Source: Sipunculus nudus (taxonomy: Eukaryota; Annelida; Sipuncula; Golfingiida; Sipunculidae). Taken from it: a stretch of DNA of 64,000 nt. A program made the translations under genes and the position numbers. Location: NCBI GenBank assembly GCA_026874595.1, contig CM049313.1, positions 9,915,508-9,979,507 on the forward strand. The letters are read 5' to 3'. The notes beneath the pieces are model-generated. The model saw only the letters and a list, made by a program, of their open reading frames with translations. It was not told the origin of the DNA and made no database searches. Positions within the stretch are counted from its first letter, which is position 1. Every line of letters begins with the position of its first letter. Below, in pieces: positions 33,872-46,200 of this stretch.

Positions 33872-34844
33872 ATTTTTTTATTACTTCTTGTTCCACAAAG
33901 TAACAGTAGGTTTTATTTTGTATGCGACTATTTTGCACGCACACGTATCACTAACTTGGATACATAACAATCTTAAAATTTTTGTGGTGTCAAGTGACCA
34001 AATACAGCCAAACAATAGCATTGCGTTAAAATAATCTTTAGAAATGTATAAAGCTCAGATTGAATTGATCCTAGTCCGAAACCTCGCTGTTCCGTGCGCA
34101 TGTTGTTTACTGTTGTATACTGATATAGCCGAGAAGACGATGGCCCAAGCTACAGTAGAGAAGAGGACCAAATCTTCAAAACCAGAGACTGCGTTCTGCC
34201 TGTAGAAGGGTGCAGTGATAAACGTCGAAATAACAGAGCCTTCATGGATTATTGTGTGTTGTTTCATGAGGAAATAAAATGTCGGTTTCTTTGTCCCTTC
34301 AGAGAGGGCGAACAGTGCCTGTATACAGCAAGCCCAAGCGAGATAATACTAGTATATAAAGGCAATGCAGAGACAAATGCCTGACCGCTAACAGACAGAA
34401 TCGCTAAGAGACACCAATTAAAAGTGGGAGAGTTCCCTAATAAAAAGTTTATCTTGCCTGGACACGTCCAGCCTCCGATAGACTTAAACTAATATCACAA
34501 GTGGGAGAAGCCGGACAGAGTAGATGTGCCAGTAGCACATAAAGTTACACTGCCCACAGGACCTATGACTGTATGTAGTACACAAGAAACTGAGTGTGAC
34601 GCGGAAAGAACTCCGACGGTGAAGAGTCTGCTACAGTGACACGCGTTTATTAATCGATCCATCACCCGATATAACAACATCCAGTACAGCTGAAGGTAAC
34701 TCTCAGGAAGCCTCATCAGGTAGACCACAAGCTAGCACGTCTGTGTGTAGCTATGACCTCGGATTTGTACGAGTGACAAACTCCACGTTTTAAAAATGTA
34801 TGAATCTTGGACAATGTTGGATAACTGCTGATAATACAATCGCA
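33872..34844 (+). other. Stretch after Ty3/gypsy Pol, no recognised ORF
   Basis: Contains ACTAGTATATAAAGGCA near 34350, which looks like a TATA box, so an LTR or internal promoter is possible. No coding region was recognised. Confidence 0.3.
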
Positions 34845-35071
34845 AGTACGTCAAAAAGAGGTTTTACAGATAAAGAGGAACAAACAGCTAAAAGGTTGAA
34901 AGATGAATTGGAAAAGAAGCAGAATATTATCATTATCTATGAGAAAAGAAGTTGGACAAGATGACCGACGCCCTAAAGAAAATGGAAGAGCGCGCAATTC
35001 AAGCAGAAAAGAAAGCGGAAGCCTTCTCCCGTGAAATCGCCGCATTGAGCAAGAGTTTACAAGATTACTAA
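34845..35071 (+). pseudogene. Coiled-coil ORF remnant downstream of Ty3/gypsy Pol
   Basis: The first frame reads GFTDKEEQTAKRLKDELEKK; after a frame change it continues KLDKMTDALKKMEERAIQ and AFSREIAALSKSLQDY then TAA. The heptad pattern of a coiled coil runs through both halves, so one indel broke a single ORF. Its position after Pol and before the purine tract suggests an extra 3' ORF of the retrotransposon, or part of another element. Confidence 0.45.
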
Positions 35072-35672
35072 GATGCTGCACTGCATTGTGCATAATTTGA
35101 ACTATTTGGATTTTGAGTATTCAGAGACTTATTTAACAGAAAGATTTCAAATTTTTAACAACCATTTTTACCTCATGCAACTTTTCCCAGGGACTTTTGT
35201 TATACCCGGTCACGTAGAAACACTTCAGTAATAGCAAGCAACTGCAGAAACTGCAAGCTAAAATTATCAGTGAAGTCATTGATATTCCACTATCAATCAC
35301 GAAAACGTTTTACATTCACGATCTTGTACTAAGTGATACAGTGATATGTTGTTTTGTGAGATTTCATGATCTATAGATTTGATATTTCTGAGAGTTTACA
35401 TTTAAGTGTTTTATGTAGATTGTTGGTAAAGAGTTACAGGATTATGCAAAATCACCTTAGAGGGTTAAAAATGTTATTGAATAACACTATTTAAGGAGGG
35501 AGCAATGTATAGTTTTGGTTTTATTAAGTATATATGATCAAACTTTAAGTATGTTTTTTCCAAATATCTTCATAATATGTATCCTGTGATTTATTTTTCC
35601 ACGTATTCAGTTAGATTAAAGACTGTTTAATCTAACAGGGGTACATGCACCTCCATGTATATATATTATGTT

Positions 35673-36570
35673 GGGGTTGGGTATCGCCTACAAATTTTGT
35701 ATTGCGATATGTGGTAGCGTATCGCGATTAGTATTGCAATATGTTCATTATATTAAATTTATACGAAATAAGTGTGTTTTTATATTATCTATATAAATTA
35801 TAAATATTATAATAATTATTATTTCTCTATCATGGTCAGAATGTTGGCACACAGAAAGTTTATGCAGAACAGTTTATTTTAGACACGAACTATGGCAATA
35901 TTACTTACTGATGTACTGAGTAAAGCACTTACTTGTTTACTTGTTGTTGACAGTAATCGAAGAATTATTTTAAATCAAAATTTTCTTTAGGAACTTACAT
36001 GTGCATATTACTTGGCTATTAGTGAATTCTGGACTGTGGTTTTGCACAGTGAGGGATAGACGGTGTGCACAATCACAGCCATGCATGTAGCACACCGCTG
36101 CCGTCCTTAAACAAAGATATTTTTTGACACCTCATTTTCCTGTAGTTGTCATAAAACATGAGGAGAGAATATTCGTGAATGGTTAAGTATTATGAACGTG
36201 TTCAGCACTTCTTTCGTTTAGCTATATGGATATATTTCTCGAATACCAATAAGTCATCGAGCAGACATGCACATTTCCTGTGACGGACCTTACTTACATC
36301 AGGCCAACTTGAACATTTCCTACTAAACGTTTAAAGACGTGGTAGCGACTTTCACGTTAAGTCTGTCATTGTTTTAGCTGTCTAAGTTTGCAACAGAAAC
36401 ATTTTTTTACTTTAAAAGGTCAGTTTTAGTCATGTTAACAATATATCGAAAAATATCGATATTTGAAAACTGTTTCGCAACGGAATATGCGATTACTGTA
36501 TCGTGATATACCGATATATCGAAAATATCGGTATCCTTTGCTATAGCAAATACGATTTGCGCGACCTGTA
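35673..36570. repeat. TATCG-rich repeat, copy C region
   Basis: The left part (GGGTTGGGTATCGCC, GTATTGCGATATGTG, GTAGCGTATCGCGATTAG) and the right part (36430-36545, with GATATTTGAAAACTG and GTATCGTGATATACCG) are rich in TATCG and CGATA. The right part aligns, in opposite orientation, with copies A and B. The whole is probably one diverged non-autonomous DNA element. Confidence 0.5.
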
Positions 36571-36693
36571 GGGCTGAGCATGAGATAGAGTTTGCGTTAA
36601 TATATTAGCAGATAATCTGGAGCTAGTCCATTAAACATTTCATAAAATGTGAATAGTATAGCCAGCTCTTTTTTTTATTTTTATACTTGACCA

Positions 36694-37369
36694 TCATAGC
36701 TCTTTTAACATCGCTGCAGTGCTGGCAGTCAAGAGCGCTCCAGTACATGTAAAACCTGCTTTCCGTTGTATAATCTTCAGTTGGTATGACTGTCTGACAG
36801 AACGATTGTTAAATATTAAATCACTATACTCCAGTATTGGCCGTATTAATGATTTGTACATATGATCTAAAACTTTCATAGAGAAATAAAAGTTATAATA
36901 TTTCAAATTTTCCAAACGCTTATTGGCTTTCAAACATATTATGTTTATGTGTTTCTGCCAGGGAAGAGAATCAGTTAAGGTTACTCCCAAATATGACATG
37001 AGATACCCCAGTTTCTATGAAGCTCATTTCACCTAGTTTATGTATAATTTGCAATGTAGCATCTTCATCAAATGGCGATTGAGAACTGTAGCTGTAACTT
37101 TGTAAAGCAAAATAACTGTTACAATTGTCAGCCTGGTCTGCTTTGACTTCAATTATGTTCTCATTATGCTCCAACGATGATAATGTAGGTTGTTGTTTTT
37201 TACCAAAGAAAGCCATAGAAATTTTCCACCATGCAAGATACTGAATATATGGGTCTGTGAGTTTTATATTTATATTCTTTAAGTATAGCTTATAGCCCTT
37301 TCTATTTTCAATCATAACAGAATCATCGCGGAACTGTCGATAGTCGTTGGGCTCGATTGATTTTGACAA
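36694..37369 (-). pseudogene. LINE ORF2 relic with internal deletion
   Basis: On the minus strand the first frame (37369-36971) reads WWKISMAFFGKKQQPTLSSL and later NSYFALQSYSYS, the linker between endonuclease and RT in Jockey-like LINEs. The next frame (36999-36694) reads SYLGVTLTDSLPWQKHI and LDHMYKSLIRPILEYSD, the end of the RT thumb. The RT catalytic core between them is gone and the two pieces overlap in different frames. Confidence 0.65.
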
Positions 37370-37402
37370 CCGTGTGTGTCCGCTGAATCTGCCAGCCTGT
37401 GC

Positions 37403-37810
37403 CTAAACTGAGTCGTTGTGTGCTTGCTTCTCATTTGCTAGTAATTCGTGCGCACGAGTTATTATTTCGTGTGCACGAATTAGTATAGCCAATGAGCATT
37501 GAGCCAGCAACATAAAAAAGCTGTTTTCATTGGCCACTAATTCGTGCGTACGAATTACTAATCCGTGCGCACGGATTAATAAATATTGTTTCCACCTTGG
37601 AAATATATTTTTCATACCTTGTAATTCGTGCGCACGGATTAGTGATTCGTTCGCACGGATAAGTAATTCATGCGAACGGATAAATAAATATTTTTCACCA
37701 TGTCGTCTCCCGGGCTCCGTAGGGAAACGTGTTCCGTGCTGTGATGAAAATATGTTCCATGCATTGATGCTCTCCAGCTGCTCAGGGTTTCTACAACTAG
37801 GGTTCGCCAA
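37403..37810 (-). repeat. Array of GTGCGCAC-centred palindromes within a 135-codon frame
   Basis: At least seven near-palindromes of the form AATTCGTGCGCACGAATT or GTGCGCACGGATTA occur between 37440 and 37685, mostly in pairs about 19-22 bp apart. Because the unit is close to a multiple of three, the minus strand reads as one ORF with repeated LIRAHEL and IRAHE. Whether it is translated is unknown. The first 40 codons (MANPSCRNPEQLE on) are not repetitive. Confidence 0.6.
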
Positions 37811-38053
37811 AATAAAGCCTTCACGAGTCGGTTTTTGTCATAATAAAGGATAAATCGCTAAAAAAATGCATGATATCGCGAATGTGAAGTCTATCAAAGT
37901 GTAATATAATCAGACAAAATACTTCAAGTGATCCTAATATATATTGGCAGCAGGCTCCTTTAAGTTTTATGGGTTTTTTTTTCAGTTAATTAAGAATTAT
38001 CCCCATACCCTTATTATTATAAAATGAATCAGCTGGCAAATTCCAACGCGTCA

Positions 38054-38055
<2 letters not shown>

Positions 38056-38125
<70 letters not shown>
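38056..38125. repeat. (TA)n microsatellite
   Basis: About 34 uninterrupted TA units. Confidence 0.95.
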
Positions 38126-38129
<4 letters not shown>

Positions 38130-39317
38130 TTCAGGCATGTTGCTGTAGGCCCATAAATACTAACAACACGTTTAATTGTTATTGTCGATACAAATTAGAC
38201 TTAAAATTCCGTTGGTTATACGGCATTAAGGTGCAGATAAAATCATTCTATATATTCATGCTTTGTTAATTTTCCTTTCATTGGATGATGCCATTATTTC
38301 TAATAAGTTAAATGGAACTTTCTCCAATATATTTATATATTTGGAATTTATAAACATGTATCTATTTAACTATAATCATTTATTGTTTCTGGATTTAAAT
38401 AGTCATTTTATTGTAATTACACCATTCATTTAGTACTTCCTTCCCGCGAATAAAGGAATATCTTCGAGTATATTCAGGTCCAATTGTTATTTTTTATGGA
38501 AATATATATTCAGTTACGTTTTTTAAAATTACAATTCACCAACTGTCTCCATCTTTTTTTTCAAATAAGATTTGAGTAGTCTATTGAGTCATATAGTTGC
38601 TTTTAATATTTTACAAAATACTCGCCATATTTAACCACCATTACTTTTAAGTGCTATACTTGCATCTCTTGTTAACTGTTTAACTGTTGCATGTAAAATT
38701 AAAGGATGCTATTTCTTTTAAAAATGAAAGAGGTGGTAAGGTAATTAAAAGTGAGAGTTGGTACTGCTGGATATGTAAAGTCAAGTCAGTCTTTATTACT
38801 GATTTATTATATTGCACAAAGGTGCTAAATCCTTTTTAGATCAAACATACTGACCAATCGCTTATTTTTTTATAATGCGAGTAAATTAAATTAATGGTGA
38901 TTTTGTTGTTTACTTTTAAAATCTTAATACCTAAAATTATTATTGGTCCATTTGTTCAATGTAGGCATGGTGTCAATATTTCTTCCTTATCACATTCGAT
39001 TGACTATATTGGCGGTGCTATATGGCTTGTGTTTTTTTTTCAATTATAAATCTTAAATCCAGTTCCAATTGGAAATCTTTTGAACTGCCCAATAGGTTCC
39101 TCTACATCCAAATGTCCTCTAGCCGCCGACGGTGCCGCAACAGGTTTCTAAGTCACAATGCGCTATAGTCACTAAAAAAAAGTAATTAAGGAGTCTATTC
39201 TTATGGGCTAATTAAATATCTTTCCGTCGGAAACAGTGTGGTATCACGTTTTCCATTTTCACTTTCTTTACCCTTAATATTATTATCGTTTCTAATCCTT
39301 GCAGTCAACAAAGGTGG

Positions 39318-39377
39318 AAAAAAAAGAAGAAAAGAAAAAAAAAAAAAAAAAAAAGAAAAAAAGAAAAAAAAAAAAAA
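39318..39377 (+). repeat. Poly(A)-rich tract
   Basis: Long A runs with AAG interruptions. Could be the tail of a retroposed sequence, but no body was recognised. Confidence 0.7.
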
Positions 39378-39646
39378 GTGGATATGGCGAATAGGAGGAC
39401 ACCCTTGCCCGACACCTCATGCTTGAATGAAGCTAGAGATCAGGCCACTATCAATAACACACTACGTTATATCTTTTTAAATATTTTAATCCATTTATAG
39501 AACGTATTAACAAAGCTGTTATGTTTAGGCGATAATGGATGCTAACCTGTTTCATATATTACCATTGAGTTTTATATATCATAATATTTGATTATATTAA
39601 AGGATATTAAGGTTTTCGACCATATACCTGTTTTTATGGAAACCAA

Positions 39647-39865
39647 TTACATCTTGATGTATATATACATTTTACTAAGTTTATTATAATCATATTTAAA
39701 TAAATATGTATATATATATGAAGAGGGGTTTCCTCTGAGAGGTCCCGTCATTTTCACTATCAGCGCCATCTGCCAGATGTTTTCGACACTTGCAAGTGCC
39801 CCAAATCCAAAAATTGCCAGTTTTACCACCTGCAAAATCTGTTTTCCAGGCGGTGATCTACGCAT
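39647..39865 (-). CDS. Possible divergent first exon, product unknown
   Basis: The minus strand from an ATG at 39865 reads MRRSPPGKQILQVVKLAIFG and on through a hydrophobic stretch to ENIWQMALIVKMTG before turning into AT-rich sequence. It starts about 200 bp upstream of, and divergent from, the HEX start, as in a shared promoter. The hydrophobic part could be a membrane segment or signal anchor. A donor could be CAG|GTGGTA or TA|GTGAAA. No family recognised; may be chance. Confidence 0.3.
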   Translation of the reverse strand: MRRSPPGKQILQVVKLAIFGFGALASVENIWQMALIVKMTGPLRGNPSSYIYTYLFKYDYNKLSKMYIYIKM

Positions 39866-39919
39866 CACGATTTAATAATTTAAAGTAAAAACATTTGTCA
39901 CGTCCCCTCGATTATTTCC

Positions 39920-40013
39920 GTTCCATGGTAACGAGCTTGAGCGTGCAAAAGAAACAAGGTACTTGAGCGTACTTGATCATATGACCTAAGTCAGATGACT
40001 GATGTCACATGAC
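39920..40013 (+). promoter_or_regulatory. Putative HEX promoter with X-box-like and CLEAR-like motifs
   Basis: GTTCCATGGTAAC (39920-39932) resembles an RFX X-box half-pair, and GTCACATGAC (40004-40013) differs by one base from the CLEAR motif GTCACGTGAC bound by TFEB-type factors at lysosomal genes. Position 60-150 bp before the chosen start codon fits a promoter. Motif matches only. Confidence 0.4.
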
Positions 40014-40073
40014 TTTAGCATTCTCTACGCGGAAGACAGCCGGCACAACATAGTCTATGTCATAGACGGAGAT

Positions 40074-40239
40074 ATGAAGACAGTCGAGTTTTTGGTGTTG
40101 CTTGCCGTATTTGGCGGAGAAGCTGTGACCCCACCCCCGGGTCAGACACTAGGGGCACCATGGCCCATGCCACAGAGCTACAAAACGACACCAAATGTTC
40201 AGACACTGAGCCAAGACATTTTTGAATTTCGCGTTACAG
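40074..40239 (+). CDS. HEXA: HEX exon 1, signal peptide
   Basis: Codons 1-55 plus one base. The ATG at 40074 is preferred over the in-frame ATG at 40002 because the hydrophobic signal sequence starts here; the earlier one would put 24 polar residues before it. Donor CAG|GTATGC. Confidence 0.85.
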
Positions 40240-43200
40240 GTATGCACAAACTTGTTTATGCTAATCGAGTAAGTGCAACTGGTTCAAGCCTCAGTTGTTC
40301 GTTCATTCTGCCCCTCCTCCACTTCAAGTGGACAAACTCATGAACACATTTATGATCAAATGATAGGCCGCACTAGTTCTCTCACTGACACTGGCCTTGG
40401 CCTTGGGTGAAGTATGCACCAGCAAAGTTTAGTTTATCTAAAATGGTAACATTTATGATTTATTCACAATTTGGACAGATATTTTTAGCTATTTAGATGA
40501 TGTCAAACTAGATTATGACTGGGGAAATCTTACACAATGATTGCCACACCTTGGCATTGTGTTGTTTTTTTCCTTGAAAACTGGTCATAAATAAGTGCAC
40601 AGGATAGAAATGGATGTTGATCATTGTGTAAATGTCCAGCTCGGCAATATCACAATGCACAATGGTGTTTTTCAAAACATATTTTCATTGAAAAAAAAAA
40701 TTATTAGGTATAATATCAATTTATATCCTGGCATTCAAAAGCACCATCTTTGCAGCTGGCAGGGATTGCATCAGTGGACCATATAAAATTCATGGATCAG
40801 TAAACAATAATTTCAATGTATTATACATGGTACATTGATTAAATTAACCTCAAAAACAACAAAAATGTCACTTCAAAGGTTTATTTGGAATAGCTTCATT
40901 AATTTGTGCATGTCTGTCAGTACCTTATAAAATCTGGTTTCAGGCAATCATTGTGAGTCCTGCTAAATTGTTTATCCGAATGATCATTTATTCAAACAAA
41001 AACCCTGTCCCCTGAGCTATTCAGATAAATAATGCTTTACTTATTGAATACTTCTTCATACTCACAAGATATTCCTCTCTTTGACAGGAGAGACGTGTGA
41101 CCTGCTGACGGGTGCCGTTGACCGTTACTACAAGATCATTTTCTACAATGACGGGAAGCTGCGGTTCCAGCCACGAGGAGTTCGTACTGGCAGCACCCTT
41201 CAGGCGCTGGATGTTGCACTGTCCAAGCCATGCGAGGACTACCCGTACCTTGGCATGGATGAGTCCTGTAAGTATGATTTTTATTTTTTTTTAAATATTT
41301 TTTTAAAAGATAGGTACGGGCCTGTTGGTTGCACTGTCTATTATTTAAGTAAGGATGAAGGTAGTCATATGATAAGAATAATATGTTACCGTTCTTGGCT
41401 TCTTGATTTCAGGGTCTTTATGGATAGGGATAGGAATAAGGATAGGAATAATCCAAAACTAGAAAAGCACTCTGTCTCAGAGAGCACAAACTTCCGCAAA
41501 AGCTGCTAATTAACACATTTTGCATTGTCAGAATTGCAGCATTTGATTTAAAAAAAATCCCAGTATCTAGATGGTGATCCAGATCACCAAAAAAATTTAA
41601 TCAGTTATCCCATGTATCATTGCCTAGCTATCCTGAAAATGTAATCAGTTATCCCATGTATCATTGTCTAGCTATCCTGAAAATGTAATCAGTTATCCCG
41701 TGTATCATTGCCTAGCTATCCTAAAAATTTAATCAGTTATCCCGTGTATCATTGCCTAGCTATCCTGAAAATGTAATCAGTTATCCCATGTATCATTGCC
41801 TAGCTATCCTGAAAATGTAATCAGTTATCCCATGTATCATTGCCTAGCTATCCTGAAAATGTAATCAGTTATCCCGTGTATCATTGCCTAGCTATCCTGA
41901 AAATTTAATCAGTTATCCCGTGTATCATTGCCTAGCTATCCTGAAAATGTAATCAGTTATCCCGTGTATCATTGCCTAGCTATCCTGAAAATGTAATCAG
42001 TTATCCCGTGTATCATTGCCTAGCTATCCTGAAAATGTAATCAGTTATCCCATGTATCATTGCCTAGCTATCCTGAAAATGTAATCAGTTATCCCATGTA
42101 TCATTGCCTAGCTATCCTGAAAATGTAATCAGTTATCCCATGTATCATTGCCTAGCTATCCTGAAAATGTAATCAGTTATCCCGTGTATCATTGCCTAGC
42201 TATCCTGAAAATTTAATCAGTTATCCCGTGTATCATTGCCTAGCTATCCTGAAAATTTAATCAGTTATCCCGTGTATCATTGCCTAGCTATCCTGAAAAT
42301 TTAATCAGTTATCCCATGTATCATTGCCTAGCTATCCTGAAAATGTAATCAGTTATCCCATGTATCATTGCCTAGCTATCCTGAAAATGTAATCAGTTAT
42401 CCTGTGTATCATTGCCTAGCTATCCTGAAAATTTAATCAGTTATCCCGTGTATCATTGCCTAGCTATCCTGAAAATTTAATCAGTTATCCCGTGTATCAT
42501 TGCCTAGCTATCCTGAAAATTTAATCAGTTATCCCGTGTATCATTGCCTAGCTATCCTGAAAATTTAATCAGTTATCCCGTGTATCATTGCCTAGCTATC
42601 CTGAAAATTTAATCAGTTATCCCGTGTATCATTGCCTAGCTATCCTGAAAATTTAATCAGTTATCCCGTGTATCATTGCCTAGCTATCCTGAAAATTTAA
42701 TCAGTTATCCCGTGTATCATTGCCTAGCTATCCTGAAAAATTCATCAAAGTAATGTGGCTAACAGGTGAACAGACGGCCAAAAACAATCATACAGCCAAA
42801 CAAACAGACATACAAACCAACACGGCAAAAACATAACCCCTGAGGTGATCATGATTGCCTTTTTATCCTCTAGTGGAGATCAAGCAGAGTCCAAAGCATT
42901 AACCACTGAGCCAGCTCCTTCCCCTTCTCTTTATTTGTTTGTTTTTAAAGTTTAGGAGCACAGCATGGTGAGCCTACCAAGGGCACATTTTCTCTGTGAA
43001 ATACTTGTTGATTCACAAACACATGTTATGTGAGAAATGACAGCATCATTAAGTTTGATACCTGGTGGATGTTTCTGTTTACATGTTTAAGTTTGAGGCT
43101 GCTCTAAATTTTATTTTTAGCAGGGCAGCGCCATATACCTGTCTTTATTTGATTTAAATAGGTTTTAATAACATTGAACTGTGAAAACTATGAGTACTGT

Positions 43201-46200
43201 GTGAAAAAGTCCATTTCATGTACTCAGGTCCTGTTTTGAGGAGAGTCACATGTACTCTGATTATAGTACTCCCTCCTGCACATTGCTCAAGGGATATAAA
43301 ACATACTGAAAGTATTATAGGATCTATTCAAGGGAATTTAAGAATTAAGACTGAAATAAGTTAGTCCTGGAATTGAGAAAAATATGATACAGCTATTGAG
43401 CTGCTATGTCCACTATTAATAAAGATAACAATTATCAGTAAATTAATTATATTTCATGTCATCTTTTTTATATCCTCATCTTTTATATTCTCTAAGACTT
43501 AATGAATATAAAAATATAATTATTATCAGAATTCGAGTAGCATATATAAAAGCTTGTGTGCTTGTAGTCTTATATCATTTTTACCAGATCCTCACTGAAT
43601 AAGATCAAATATGGGATATATACCGATACTTCATATTCTAATATTCTTTTTTATTCTCTCAGAATTTATAAAATAAAAAGATATACATTTGCATGTTAAG
43701 ATCAGGTGTTTCACACATTTAAACCCTTTTATGTTAACCTTGATATCTTGTGTACCATATCCATTGCATAGTTTAGGATCAATAAATACAGACTTGAATT
43801 TCTGACCTATACAGCTTTCTGCCTTCCACATTGACCTTTTGATTGGAAGATTGTTTATCTTTATCTCTGATATTGGTTATCTGTCTCCCTGGTATTACTG
43901 TAGTAGTAATACACACACTCTCTTGATATCAATTAGTAGAAACCTTGAGGATATTGATTCATCAATACTCATTGTCCAGATATTGATTGGCAGCTGATAG
44001 GTTACTTGATAGGTCACATGATCATATCTGTCAGATCACATGAGAGGTCACCTGATCATATACAATGGACTCTATTTCCTCTATTGATATAATGATAGGA
44101 CCCTGTTTGTATTTCTAAATGTAGGATTTAATTGTGTTAGTTCTTTGTATTCTGCCTTGAAAATATACCACATGCAAAGGCATACCAAGCTTTTGATTAA
44201 AAATATATATCACATCTTCCACATAAGCTTTTCACATATGTATATTAATTTTTTGTATTTAAAATTTTTCAGGATGATAATATCAGATAAGGTCCATGAT
44301 ATTTTTATTGTTCTAAATTAGGGATTGACATAATCATAAATCTTTTCTGTTGTTAGTATTGTTAACTTGGTCCTGAAAATGAAAAGAAAACATTTTCAGT
44401 AGACATATCACCTAAGACCATGTCATGATAAAGCAAAAACATTGGTTCTGTTAGAAAAATGACTGCAACTCACTGGAGAGAGAGATACATGTACTCAGTG
44501 TTACTCAGTAAAACTGATTTTGTGGGAATGAAAAAGTATGTTTGAATTTCCATTGCTTCCTGTTATATGGATGAATGTATAATGCATTTACTGCTATAAG
44601 TTTGGTCATTATCATTTACTGTTTTGGGAACATTGCATTCTGCTTATCATACACATATGACCAATTTAGCATACAATGTATATGTATTTACTCAGTTAAT
44701 TGGTGTTTCCAGGAAATTTTGTGATAAGAAACAAACAAATCCTGTCTGAGAAAATATTTGATGAATACATATAATGTATAAAATCTGTGGTTTTAACTAG
44801 CCTTAAATAGGAAGTAAGCAAAATTTGTAATCAATTGTTTTAACAAAAATAATACTTTGAAATCTCAAAAGACAATAAAAAATCAGTAACAGGCAAGTTA
44901 TTAGCATATGTGAATGGCTTTCTTGGCACTATAAAGTGTTTATGCTAAACCCTGTTGATATCATTTTTAACATTTCGCATTTTTATGTCAAATAAAAGGC
45001 CTACCGAAGAGTATTACTAACAGCTACCTATAGACCCAAAAAATGTAGGTCTAAATGAGTCATCAAAATTTGTGACTTTAGACTCAAGTAGTAGCCTGCA
45101 ATTACTCTGAATCATGTAATTTGTTCTTTCAACACAAGTATCACCCCAACAAACAACAGGTACAAAGTAAATTTAATGCAACTTATACTGCTGTGTTTTT
45201 AGTTGGGATTCAATCTACTCGTCAACAATCAAATACACCTACTTTTCAAGCTTGTTTAATCTGCTAATCTTGTACTAACAGTACAGGATGACCTTGATGT
45301 GAGTACCATGAAGTCTAGATCCTTGTGAACAATGCAGCTCACACAGTTATCAGTTTGATTTGTCTGTTCACTATTGAACTGTTTCAGAACTATTTAACGT
45401 TTGGTCAGTATGTAGAAAAGCAAAATAATATTAAATGGGACAAGCATCATAGTATACATGTATGCCAAAAAGACATTTTCTTGCAGTCATCTTTATACAC
45501 CCATCTATGATGGGATGTATTATGGTATACCCACCATCTGTCTGTCCATTAACTTTTAGTGTTGCCACGATATATGTATATATATATTACAGAGCCACAA
45601 CTAGGTCTATTGGTAGTGCAACTCTTTAGCCCAGCAGCAGTTGCCCTTACCCTGAAAAGATGGTTTGAAATAGAGACGCAACGCCAACTACAGGTTTATC
45701 TAATTGCAGTCCCTTTATTATGATTTAATTTATCTCCTTCATTGCAAGATGGGATTCAGCATCATTTGTGGGCTACAGAAAAACACTGTTAAATCAATGA
45801 AGATCACCATGCTATTCTAGAAATATGTTGTTTCTGTGTGATTGTCTATACCTAAGGTAGAAAGAAAACCTGCTGATGGATCCACATGAATTCTTAATGA
45901 GGAATAGTCCTTGTTACAGAAAGAGTTTACTAAATCTTTGATAAAATAGATTTACAGACATAGGATTGATAGAGGATTTATTTTTTGCACATCTGTCTTG
46001 AAATAGATAATTTAGAAATAACCTGTAGTGGAAAGATTTGGAACTATAAGGTACCAACTACAGTGCTTAAAAAGGGTATCCATTACTCATTAGAGAACTT
46101 GTATAATACAGGCCCCTCCCTTATATTGACAAAAAAATCAAGAGTCTGTGGTGTCTGTCATTTGCAGGTTGCACTATGTGTTGCACCATCCAGGATAGAG

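Larger units (their letters stand above)
29840..35500 (+). mobile_element. Degenerate Ty3/gypsy LTR retrotransposon
   Basis: Domains in plus-strand order: Gag (29.94-30.56 kb), CCHC-like knuckle (30.71 kb), aspartic protease (30.93 kb), RT (31.6-32.4 kb), RNase H (32.5-32.75 kb), integrase C-terminal tail (33.37 kb) and the Pol end near 33868. This order (RT before integrase) is Ty3/gypsy. Every domain is cut by stops and frameshifts. A purine-rich tract before 35499 may mark the start of a 3' LTR; no 5' LTR was found, and the left end abuts the Mutator-like element. Confidence 0.75.
37850..39640. other. AT-rich stretch upstream of the HEX gene
   Basis: Holds a (TA)n microsatellite at 38056-38125 and an A-rich run with G interruptions at 39318-39377. 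No coding sequence is seen; ORFs across the repeats are artefacts. Confidence 0.5.

Noticed and set aside
38024-38269. 81-codon ORF
   Set aside because: It is created by the (TA)n microsatellite.
41599-42740. Regular repeat array resembling a CRISPR locus
   Set aside because: There are no unique spacers: the whole 44-bp unit repeats, and the setting is a spliced animal gene. It is a minisatellite.
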